From Chalciporus piperatus (taxonomy: Eukaryota > Basidiomycota > Agaricomycetes > Boletales > Boletaceae), in NCBI GenBank assembly GCA_038093975.1, contig JBBPTG010000004.1:62001-126000 (forward strand): DNA of 64,000 bases, written 5' to 3'. The first letter of the stretch is position 1. The number at the start of each line of letters is the position of its first letter. The notes beneath the pieces are model-generated. The model was not told where the DNA came from. It made no database searches and worked only from the letters and a program-made list of their open reading frames with translations. Positions 54,786 to 64,000 of this stretch are shown here, piece by piece. Both the position numbers and the translations under genes were made by a program.

Positions 54786-57700
54786 ATGAGTATCACCAGA
54801 ACGATCGCATCAGGTTGGCAATTCAGTCAACTCGGCGGAGGAAAGGGAACCAAAGATGGCGAATGGTTGCCCGTCTCAGAGTTCCCTACGACGGTACATG
54901 TCGAGCTTTTGAAAGCTAAGAGAATACCCGATCCTGTGAGGTTTCAGATCTCAGATGTCGCGAAGCTAAATCGTTGTACTGACCAATCCTTAGTTCCTTG
55001 GCCTAAACGAGTGGGAGGTGCAATGTGACTACGGCAACCTACTTAGTTTGCCGTCGCTGACCACATCATCATACCACAGGGGTCGGCGAAGCTGACTGGG
55101 TGTTCAAGACTACCTTTTTGGCGACTGAGCAGGACCTCAAGGCGTCGAATGCGGACCTTGTTTTCGAAGGATTGGATACATACGCTAGTGTCATCCTGGT
55201 GAGCATTGTGAAAACACAGCCTTGAACTTCTCTAGCTCACATGTGCTTAGAACGGCCAACATATCTTGAAGTACGTCGTTGTGTGTTCTGGTTGATTACA
55301 ATTCTCAACTTCAATCAGCACCGAGAGCCAGTTCATTGAGTACAGGGCCCCTGCAAAATCCCTTTTGAAACTTGGCGAAAATGATCTAATGATCACTTTC
55401 CCCAGTACATTCAAAAAAGTGCGCGAAATCGAATCTTTGCTCTACCCACCGACCATTCACAATATTCCAGGGAAGGGAACTCGAGAAGGCCAACGGCAAG
55501 CTCCATTTGTGGAACGGTGACTCCAGTCGCCTGCATGTGCGCAAGGCAGGATACAAGTAATTGTTCCCAGTCACTTTCCCTCGAAGAAATTCTCACAGGT
55601 TAACTAACTTAGCTATGGGTGGGACTGGGGTCTAGTCTTGATGACCGTTGGTCCTTGGAAGCCGATCAAACTCCACACGTACGACCTTTACCTCGCGGAT
55701 GTTGACATCAGGAGCGTAGTCTCAGAGGCACTGGACACACAGATATCTGTAGACCTTTCACTGTCAGACAGATCTTCTGCCTCGGCTTCCATCACCTTGA
55801 GGAATCCGAAAGGAGATATCGTTCATGCTGAAAAGGATCTCAAGGTACAATCTGGCAGCGCTCGCGCAGAGTTCAAATTCTCTACCGGCGAGCTGGAACT
55901 CTGGTACCCTATTCATTATGGACAACAACCGCTTTATACCATCGAAGTCATCGTGTCCGATCCTGTGAGTATGAGCTGTTTAAGAGGCCGACATCGTTGA
56001 CCCATAGGCACTGTTTTAGAATGGCCAAGTTATCGATTCGACGAAGGAACGAGTTTCTTTCCGCCGCGTCCGCGTAGTCGAGGAACCTCTTATCGATCAG
56101 CCGGGAAAAACGTTCTTGTTTGAAGTCAACAACGTCAGAATTTTCTGTGGTGGATCGAACTGGATTCCAGCAGATTCATTCCTTACCACGTCAGTGACTC
56201 TTTCCGTTTATACTAGACTGATTTGGTTGACATGTGCTGTAGCATGACACCAGAAAGATATCGCGCCTGGTTACAGCTCATGGTCGATGGAAACCAGAAT
56301 ATGGTTCGAGTTTGGGGTGGTGGTATCTATGAAGCGGACTGTTTCTACGACATCTGTGACGGTGAGTTACCCCAGCGCATTCGCATTCTAGAACTGTCGA
56401 CGAAAGTGGTTTGGACAAACGACAGAGCTTGGCAGTATGTTCATCACCTTTTAAAAATGTATTCTCACCTCACCGGCGCCCTCACTAGTTCTTGTTTGGC
56501 AAGACTTCATGTTTGGATGCGGTCAAGTGAGCTCAGAATGTTCACTCTGATCGAGGAGGTGATATTTAATTGTTTCAGTACCCGGCCTACGACTCGTTCC
56601 TGAAGCTTGTCGAGGTTGAAGCCGAGCAGAACGTCAAGAGGCTCCGCCATCACACCTCAATTGTGATCTTTGGTCAGCCTTCTTATATGAAACTTTGTCG
56701 TCACAAGCTGAACTAAATCATACTTCGTTAAAGCCGGCAACAATGAAGATTACCAACTCGCAGAATCCATTAAAATTGTTGACTACTCAGATGAGACGTC
56801 CGATTTTCGGAAGACGACATTCCCGGCTCGCTATATCTACGAACGCACCCTGCCTTCTATTGTTAGCAAGCTCTGTGACATCCACTATCACAGAAGTTCA
56901 CCCTACAGCGCGCCTGGAGTGGTTACTACAGATAAGACTCTCGGAGATTTACACCAATGTGAGCGACTCGAATAGTGGCTGATCTCCAAATTGACCATTT
57001 GATCGATAGGGAATGTTTGGCACGGGACCCAGGAACCTTGGCACAATTGGGACATTTTAGCCGGACGGTTTGTGTCAGAGTTTGGAATGTAAGAAGTATT
57101 CCTTGCCTTGTTTAGTCCGCGCCTTACATTTGAGCAGGGAAGGTTACCCGAACATCCGTACTGTTGATTATTGGTTGGGTGGAGACCAATCAGAGCGATT
57201 CCCTCAATCTCGGTATGCATTGAAAGTGGTCATTTAACCCCGGAGTGCTGAACAGATTCCAAAAGCGTGAATAATAACCATAACAAGGCCGATGGGTTTG
57301 AACGGCGACTAGAAGTAAGATCGATTTCATTCACCTGGGTTCTACTTTCTCCTTATTGGCCATAAACAGCTCTATCTCATGGAAAATTTCAAACATGCGT
57401 TTGATATGGAAAGGTGTGTTAGCAACGTACCCACTCACACGTGGTGACATTCCCTGCGCAGCTATGTCTACTACACGCAGGTTATGCAAGCAGAGACCCT
57501 TGGATCCGCGTACCGCTTATGGAGGCGTAACTGGCGTGGAAAGGGAAGAGAGCACACTGCCGGTGCTTTGGTATGGCAGGTGAGCGCTACTGTCTCATAT
57601 TTCGGGTCACGCTGCGATACGCCGCCCCCCTATCAGATCAACGACTGTTGGCCAACTACGTCCTGGGCCATCGTCGATTACTTCTTGAGGCCCAAAGCCG

Positions 57701-58389
57701 CTTACTTTGCGATTGCACGCGAATTACGGCCTTTCACGGTCGGCATGACCCGCAAGGAGAAGAAAACGTTCACCAACGAGCTGTCGGCTACTGAGTTCAC
57801 TATCGAGACCGTCTTGCAAGTGTGGGGCACGAACAGTACCCTGACGGAGAAGAAGGCTCGATTGGAAGTCACATGTTTCGATCTCCATTCCGACTGGACA
57901 GAGACGTCCGTACAAGATGTCACGCTGGCTGCAAATTCCAGCACGGAGTTTTTCTCTGGCCAACTTCCCGGAGAGCCCGTGCGCACAAAGCAGAGCGAGG
58001 TCCCTCGCGTAATCATCATATCTGCTCGCCTTCTCGACGAGTCTGGAACCGTTCTGGGGCGTTACTCCAACTGGTAAGCCAATGCCGGTCACGAGGTTCA
58101 AGGACATTAATATCACTTTGCATTGCGCAGGCCGGAGCCTTTCAAATTCGTCAAGTTCCCTGCGATCCGAGATCTGGGGTTGGTTGTGCAGATCGGCGAA
58201 GACGGGGAATCTGTGTGCCTCTCGACCAAAAAACCCATAAAGGGAATCATTTTGGACGTAGAGGGTGAAGATGTTAAGTGGAGCGATCAGGCTATCGACC
58301 TTGCGCCAGGCGATCCCCAAGTCATTCGCGCCGTTGGGCTGAGGGGTAGAGAAGTCAAGGTCCGGTTCCTCGGTGATGGAACAGCGTAA
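54786..58389 (+). CDS. Beta-mannosidase (GH2)
   Basis: The enzyme removes non-reducing beta-mannose from N-glycan cores or mannan oligosaccharides. ATG at 54786 gives MSITRTIASGWQFSQLGGGK, with no signal peptide, so a cytosolic or vacuolar enzyme is likely. Motifs: WVFKTTFLATEQDLKASNAD, LVFEGLDTYASVILNGQHIL, KAGYNYGWDWG, FCGGSNWIPADSFL, YRAWLQLMVDGNQNMVRVWG plus GGIYEADCFYD, FAGNNEDYQL (acid/base Glu), RFVSEFGMEGYPN (nucleophile Glu), NHNKADGFERRLELYLMENF and ALVWQINDCWPTTSWAIVDY. The C-terminus ends VRFLGDGTA with TAA at 58387-58389. About a dozen introns are removed; an apparent frameshift near 57256-57266 disappears if the acceptor is the AG in CCAAAAG. The protein is about 850 residues, a full-length GH2 enzyme. 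Confidence 0.92.
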
Positions 58390-58857
58390 AACGCTGGTCC
58401 CCCGATGGAAACCTCGCGAACGATAATGGAGTGTACAATAGGTCGCGAAATGAAACTCCCGATTCACGTGGATAACATTCAGACATTCAGACGGGCAGAT
58501 AGCAGATTGAAAGGACCCATTATTATTAACCACCAGGGAAGACACTATAGTTCGTAAGCAGCAAAAATCCCGAACAAAAAAGACAGCGTAAATTTACAGA
58601 CAGTACGACACAGGCACTGCAAGACACGAGTGAGGGAAAAGAGATTATAGGAGACAGTCTAAATCGGATCTGGGGAGGGCCCACTCCAAGGGTGCAGACT
58701 AGGTGGGAGATAGACCTAAATACGGATAATGCAAGTCAACACACAGCAATGCAGAAAGACAGCCCTTTTCTCAAAGGCCAGGATATTGAGCGGAATGGGT
58801 AACTCTGTAGCACGTCTTGAGGTAACGAGAGAGAGGCAAGGGTGCTAAAGCGGGACG
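58390..58857. other. Convergent 3' flanks of beta-mannosidase and rheb
   Basis: This 468-bp stretch lies between two stop codons. No ORF, RNA gene or repeat is recognised. Confidence 0.5.
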
Positions 58858-59678
58858 TCACATAACGATGCACTTGCTTGCTTCTGGCTGATCAGTTTGG
58901 CTATTTGGTGAACGTTTCTCAATCTCGGCAAGGCAGAGCTCGAACACTTTGCCTATGTGGACTGTCAGCGCCAGTAGGGGTGGAATTCTGCGGGAATGTA
59001 CAGACCAACGTTGACATTGTTCTTTGCGCTAGTCTCCACCCAAGCAGCTTTGTTTAATTTTGCCAGTTCTTCACCTTCGTCCGGTTGAACCTGTCTATTT
59101 GGACTATAAGAATGAACAGCGTCGACAACGCGGCATGAAACAGCAGGGCGTATCGCCATGCAACAGAGGAAGTAGATAGCTTACCTCGACTGTAGGTCAA
59201 TCTTGGCCCCCACTATCACACACGGGATATCGTTCTTTCCGCAGAAATCGAGGATCTTGTCATAGACGATCTTGACCATATCGAAAGACCTCCTGGAAGT
59301 GACAGAGTACACGAGCACATAGCCATGTATGCCGATGGCGTGTTTAGAATTGAGAATCGAATATTCGTCCTGTGATGATAGAACGTTGAGATGGTGGATG
59401 TCCTGATCCGGTCTGATTCACCAACCTGGCCAGCGGTGTCGATGATGTCACAATCATACTCGACGCCCTTGTAAACGACGCCTTTGGAAAAGGTGCTTTC
59501 AATGGTTGGATAATAAGCCTCTACGAAATGATTTTCTATAAACTGGACAACAAGGGAGGATTTCCCTGTGGACACTGCTCAGTATCACGGTGCTCAACGA
59601 ATGGGCGCAAATGTGCGTACCGACTGAGCGGGAACCAAGAACAGCAATTTTTCTCTTTCTCATAGTGTTTGCGGCCAT
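58858..59678 (-). CDS. rhb1: Rheb-family small GTPase
   Basis: Rheb activates TOR complex 1 on endomembranes. ATG at 59678 starts MAANTMRKRKIAVLGSRSVG, then after an intron KSSLVVQFIENHFVEAYYPT. The Arg in GSRSVGKS takes the place of the Gly12 of Ras, a Rheb hallmark. IESTFSKGVVYKGVEYDCDI and IDTAGQDEYSILNSKHAIGI are switch I and II. The G4 motif reads GAKIDL, with Ala for the usual Asn of NKxD. The G5 ETSAKNNVNV is normal. A last exon gives GKVFELCLAEIEKRSPNSQT and ends EASKCIVM, a CaaX box for farnesylation, with TGA at 58858-58860. The protein is about 190 residues over six exons. Confidence 0.9.
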
Positions 59679-61282
59679 GTCGGAAGAGGAGAAGAGAAAA
59701 TGGGAAGGATTAAAATGAAAGAAGAGAGAAGAGAAAGATGGCACAGATGCAATGACTGAGACAGGCTGAGGCGGGCGAGACGGTCTGGCCGAAAATTGGT
59801 GCGGCGGCTTGTGGCGACAAAGCTGAGACCCCGTTCCTCGTGTTTACCAAGCCGTTTCTCCGGAGGGTACAGAGCGCTCCCAGATCTGTTCAGAAAATAC
59901 GCAGGTTGCTGAGGGCAACGTAGAACGAAGAATAAAGGAATGGGACAGGGTTATTATATATGAATGGTGTGGTTAGTAGGAGCGAAGCTATAACAGCTGT
60001 ATTCTCAAGTATGCGGGGTCTCTACGGTGCCAGTGTGGATGGAGCGTTAGTTTGTCCACGGACCGACAGCTTGATCAGAATTTTCAAGTAATTTACTGTA
60101 TTTCACGCGACGTTTTCAGGAACTTCCCCGCCGCCGTCGACGGTCTCGCCCTAGTCTCGCCCCTTGCCGAAGACGCCCAAGAGTAAGAGGCTCGCTTCTA
60201 TAACGTGGTTAGTGTCATCCCCCTCGTCTTGTGATGTCCTCCTACGGTCCGACCGTCTCGGCAGCACATGATTCCCATCTCGTATGGAGTAATGTCGCTT
60301 ACAACCCCGCAACCTGAGACATGCATCCGTCGAGTCTGCCAGGCACTCTGCTCCTGCCGTTGCGATGGCCACCGAGCTGTACCACCGGCTGCAAAGATAG
60401 GAACATGCCGAAAAAAAGCGGCACCAACTTGAACCATTTCATCTGAGCATGATATATTCAGAAACCGGCCCAGCACTTATAACATGGCAGGATCATGGGA
60501 GCTCGGCCGGCCCTGGGCGGGCGAATTTTCCACTTACTTACTCGTAAACACCTGCTAAAGACGGAACCATGCGTTCTCAAGCTGAACTCCAAGCTGACTT
60601 GTCCTGGGAAACGATTGCGCCTGTCCTGAAAGGCCTTGAAACGCCATCTAGCATTAATATTGTCGCGCTCGAAAACAGCACGTGTCAAGGTTAGGCAAAT
60701 ACAAATATTCCAAAGTATAACAGACTCACATAGCTGCTCGATGGATCAGTCCGAGCGGATGACTCAGTCTAGAAACAGAGCCCAGATAAGGTACTGTTCC
60801 ATGCATTGCAAGTTTGCCGTCGTGTCATTGGGCTTCGATGACGTATTCGGATTAGTATAAGGCGAAGGATTAGCTATGCTAGCTAGTATGTCCAGACAAT
60901 GAGGTCAAGGATATGCTTCTGAGTTGGGAGCAGAGCGGCGTAGCGCGGCTTTTGAGTGCAGGAGAATGGCCAGGCTAATCTTGCCGGGGAAGGCAGCCAA
61001 ATACCGATCTCGACAGGTGACCAACGGAACCCAATGACGACTGGCCAGGACGCTGCAAGGTAAGTGCTCATCCTGGCCTGATACGAGATCTAATCGAGAA
61101 TTCGCGGGTGTCACATGCAGCTATTTGCAAGCTATGGCCCACGTGATACCTTTCACGCGTTCGAGTTGACTTTTGAACGCGAGGGTAAAGGACCTTGTCA
61201 CTGTCAAGCAACGTCTTTCATCGAACCACCGTCACGCACCTGCCAGCAAACCATTCTTTCCACTCGAAACTATCCTAGCGCA
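59679..61282. other. Long gene-poor stretch (1.6 kb)
   Basis: This is the largest gap in the window. It covers the rheb and spo12-like promoters. Short open frames on both strands (up to about 90 codons, for example 60198-60476 minus and 60560-60685 plus) have no recognisable motifs or splice partners. A degenerate palindrome, TAGCTATGCTAGCTAG, lies near 60870-60890. I cannot identify an RNA gene or mobile element. Confidence 0.5.
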
Positions 61283-61822
61283 ATGTCTTCCACATCGACC
61301 CCAAACGACTCTCCCATTTCTGCCCCGATTGAGCCCATGCACAATCCTTCGCAGGCAGCACAGATCGTCGTCCCGCAAGCACCTCTCGGAAACGCAACGA
61401 ATGGGACAGCAGCTGTTGCACCAGGGATGGGCATGAAGGCCCTCTTGGCCAAGAAGATGGCAAAGTCCAAGTAAGTCAACGTATAGGCATGCTCAGGCGT
61501 AATCATTCCGACTCGTGATCAGTAACCCAAAATTTGTCTCGCCAACCGATAACATGATGACTCCAGTCACTCAGAAACTCAATGCTGCCAAGCAAAAGCG
61601 CTTTGTAAAGTACGTGAAGTCCCGATGTACCCTTGTGCTCGGATGTGGCTCACATCCGTCCTTTCTCTCAGAGGTGCAAAGCCAACAGGCAGTCTCTTCG
61701 CGACCAAAGAGAAAGAATCCATGTCCTCAGACGAACAGCAGAGCGACGGTGACACAGAACCTTCCCACTCAAAGTCATCGGCAGTACCAATGCACGAAGA
61801 CGCCAACCCGTTCGAACAATGA
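61283..61822 (+). CDS. Spo12-like protein
   Basis: This is a small disordered protein resembling Spo12/Bns1, regulators of mitotic exit and meiosis. Three exons: MSSTSTPNDSPISAPIEPMH to KALLAKKMAKSK (ATG 61283), then NPKFVSPTDNMMTPVTQKLN plus AAKQKRFVK, then GAKPTGSLFATKEKESMSSD and a tail ending EDANPFEQ with TGA at 61820-61822. The Spo12 core (SP-x-T-x-K-x-x-x-x-K-x-x-x-x-x-K-x-x-P-x-S-L-F) is visible in TPVTQKLNAAKQKRFVK and KPTGSLF, split by an intron. TPVTQK offers a CDK-type site. The protein is about 145 residues. The core is short, so chance resemblance remains possible. Confidence 0.65.
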
Positions 61823-62062
61823 GAGTTGGTGGTCGATGAATGTACAATGTGTTCTGTAAGAAGTGATAATACCCCTCCTATATCTGTCGTAGCATCAAGT
61901 CGTGTTCGCTGTCGCTGAATCTCTGCCTCGTCTGTAGTCCCTAGAATGTTGTTTATGCTGTATGCCTATCCACAGCAGCGTTCCCACGCTTCCTGCCATC
62001 GGTACCACACGTGTATCTTGCTTGTTCTTGATCAATCATCTTGACTCCCTTGCATTGTGAAC

Positions 62063-62869
62063 ATGGACGACGAACACTTTGAGCTTAACTCTGAGCTGGT
62101 CCTCTCTGCCCAGGAGATTGACGACGTGGTCTCCCAGTTTAGATTACGGACCTCCAACAGAAGACTCTCCCATCAGTCAGTGACGCGTATACTGCCCGAA
62201 TTATATTCACCTCACTTAGGCAGATGCAAAAGTTATTCAACGAACTTCCAAAAGTAACGGAGGCGGACCTCATTGCCTCCGGTCGTCAAGGTAGGTTTCC
62301 GTCGGCGCACTCTACAATGTATTCAGGGGTTTCCGCAGATGACGTTTGCCCAATATGTTTTAACACATTCTTCGCTACCCTCGCCGAGGAAGAAATGGCT
62401 CTGGCCATGCACTCACCCGCTCAACCTATCGAAGAGTTGGGGGTCACAAAGCTACAGAACACTTGCGGTCACATATTCTGTCGCAAAGAGTTGAGCATAG
62501 TCTGATTGATATCCTCCCGCCGTCAGACATGCTTATGCCTCCTCAGCATAATGAAATGGATCATTGAAGGGGTGGGCATTCATCCACCCAGTCTTCTCAA
62601 ACTTTACTTCATTTTGTTACCAGCATGATTCCTGCCCAAGTTGTCGGCGGCCACTACTCACAGAGCGTCCGGATAGCACCCAACCTCCCAGCTCTGGAGA
62701 GGGCTGGCTTCGGAACTGGATTGTAGATTCCAGCATGGTCGCGAGGGACGCTGGTTCCCCCACCCAATTACCTATAATCTCCCTCGATGCTTTCCATGCA
62801 CTCGGTACCGCAGAGGGTCAGCGGCGTGGGCTCAATAGCCGGAATGAATTTGCGGGGATGTACTCGTAG
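62063..62869 (+). CDS. RING-finger protein (probable E3 ubiquitin ligase)
   Basis: This is a protein of about 210 residues with a single RING finger. ATG at 62063 gives MDDEHFELNSELVLSAQEID. After introns, QMQKLFNELPKVTEADLIAS leads to GVSADDVCPICFNTFFATLA. The RING continues with TCGHIFCRKD, where Asp is completed by splicing (GA|C), then IMKWIIEG, HDSCPSCRRPLLTERP. Cysteine and histidine spacing fits C3HC4, with a long loop (EEEMALAMHSPAQPIEELGV) between the first two zinc pairs. The tail is DAFHALGTAEGQRRGLNSRN and EFAGMYS with TAG at 62867-62869. The substrate is unknown. Introns on both sides of the short IMKWIIEG exon mean an unspliced reading would lose the RING. Confidence 0.82.
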
Positions 62870-63126
62870 TATCCAGCGATTGTAATTAAGCCTGCCCTTA
62901 GTTTCTTTGAGTACGCTTCTATCTACTCCGTTACAGGTGCAGACAGGAAGATACTACTGGTATAGAAGTGAACGATGATGCGATCATGACGAGTATAGTA
63001 AAATCGGAAGTCCATTCTGAAGCCGAATGCGTAAACGCTGAGCGCTGATTATCAACGAATGTAGATGAGAGCTGATCCGAGTCCATGCAAAACCAAAGGG
63101 ATATCCATACGAAGTGTCCGTGTCCT

Positions 63127-64000
63127 CTAATTCCTCCTGCAGCAGCTGAAAAAGTTGCGTTTGAACCAATACCACAAACACTGATTTTACTCGTTAGTAA
63201 ACAGCAACCCATGATACGGCTACATCTTACCCCAGTAAACCGCACAGCGGCAAGTCCGAATGTGGAATACAGTATAACGGCGAAGTAAATGTTCTGTTTG
63301 GACTGCAACTGCTGTTCGTCCTTAACGGCGTCCTGTGGCAAATCTAAACCGTTCATGTTCTCGATCGCAACTGCCAACCCAGCATTTGTGATCATCCAGA
63401 ATGCGACCAGGCGTGTGCGGAAAGTCTTGTTCTGGTCGTCCATGGTAGGCTTTTCGATAACCTCCTTTACTTCGATCTTTGTCACCGCACGTATCACGGT
63501 TTCCTTGAATGCGGCATCGACATCTTCTTGGATGCGGTGAGTGTCCTCGACGACGGGGCCATCCGCGTCCTTGCTCTTCGACGAGGAAACCGATGGAAGC
63601 GCCTCGGCCTTGTCACTACCCTTCGTACCCCAAGAAACCTATACAGGGTGTCAAGAATGTACGAACGAACAAACAGGTGGACTCACATCGTGCAGGTTAC
63701 AAAACGCATAGACGTTCAGGACATTCGTGAAACTAGGCGCCAAGCACAAATACTGAAAGAAGCTGGAGAACATATGCCAAGGGTCTCGCTGTAATGCTGG
63801 TTGGTACATCACTCCATGGTACAAGCAGAAGGGAACTTACGAAGAGGAACGACGCGATGAAATATATTCCTAAAGAAACCATGAGCGTGGTTTTCATTTC
63901 CGCGACTGCATCTTACCGAACGTAGAAACCATGGCGGCGATCAGTGCTCCGACTGGAGGTGTGAAAAACGTAATGATGATCTGGGTAGCAGTCTTGTTCT
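63127..64000 (-). CDS. Chitin synthase, C-terminal part (5' partial)
   Basis: This is the membrane-domain end of a family 2 chitin synthase, which polymerises UDP-GlcNAc at the plasma membrane. The N-terminal catalytic part lies beyond base 64000. The minus strand reads [20 protein letters not shown] and AAMVSTF, then [10 protein letters not shown], then [20 protein letters not shown] plus [80 protein letters not shown] and [20 protein letters not shown] follow. A last exon gives [18 protein letters not shown], with TAG at 63127-63129. This C-terminus with CCRRN matches class I-III type enzymes of Agaricomycetes as I recall them. The catalytic motifs (EDR, QRRRW) are not in the window. Confidence 0.9.

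Noticed and set aside
57240..57320. Apparent frameshift and stops in the beta-mannosidase (KRE followed by stops)
   Set aside because: Using the AG of CCAAAAG as the acceptor restores RVNNNHNKADGFERR; the gene is intact.
60151..60860. Several 70-90 codon open frames in the 1.6-kb gap
   Set aside because: They lie on both strands, overlap one another, lack motifs and have no splice partners.

Overview
This is about 64 kb of nuclear DNA from a basidiomycete fungus, most likely an Agaricomycete. The genes are closely packed and most are broken by many introns of about 45-60 nt with GT..AG ends. The protein set is typical of a filamentous basidiomycete: chitin synthase, Htm1/EDEM mannosidase, a MATA-type HMG factor, Atg10, Elongator, Spo12 and Rheb. 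I cannot name the species. All spliced models were built by eye from reading frames, splice sites and family motifs.

Layout. 1-6 kb: 3' part of an ER-degradation mannosidase with a PA domain, APRT, ribosomal protein eS1 and autophagy enzyme Atg10. 5.8-7.3 kb: acetyl-CoA acetyltransferase. 7.6-8.7 kb: decayed Dal5-type permease. 9-13 kb: a chromodomain protein carrying the helical domain known from 5-hydroxymethyluracil DNA kinases, divergent from a 735-residue, largely disordered protein; this pair is the most unusual locus in the window. 13-20.8 kb: small housekeeping genes, many mitochondrial (CCDC90/FMP32-type, PYM, GPN3, PPTase, Iba57, Coa5/Pet191, GST). 20.9-29 kb: Elp2, a degenerate eIF4A-like pseudo-helicase and an RRM protein. 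29.4-37.8 kb: Fmc1, Sua5, HMG factor, Dbp8 and a BTB protein. 38-45.5 kb: Mob1, U2B''/U1A, ceramide synthase, Snf7/Vps32 and Nem1. 46-58.4 kb: three Dal5-family permeases around an AlaX-type tRNA editing enzyme, then a GH2 beta-mannosidase. 58.8-64 kb: Rheb, a 1.6-kb empty stretch, a Spo12-like protein, a RING protein and the C-terminal part of a chitin synthase.

How it fits together. Most genes are ordinary core functions arranged as divergent pairs with short shared promoters (57-250 bp). Three things stand out. First, the HMUDK-helical/chromodomain protein: related domains have been predicted to belong to DNA base hypermodification systems, including in basidiomycetes, and the chromodomain suggests recruitment to methylated histone. 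Second, the pseudo-helicase keeps the eIF4A fold signature but has lost essentially every ATPase motif behind a 425-residue disordered N-terminus. Third, the permease cluster has candidate Zn2Cys6 operator-like sites upstream of each gene.
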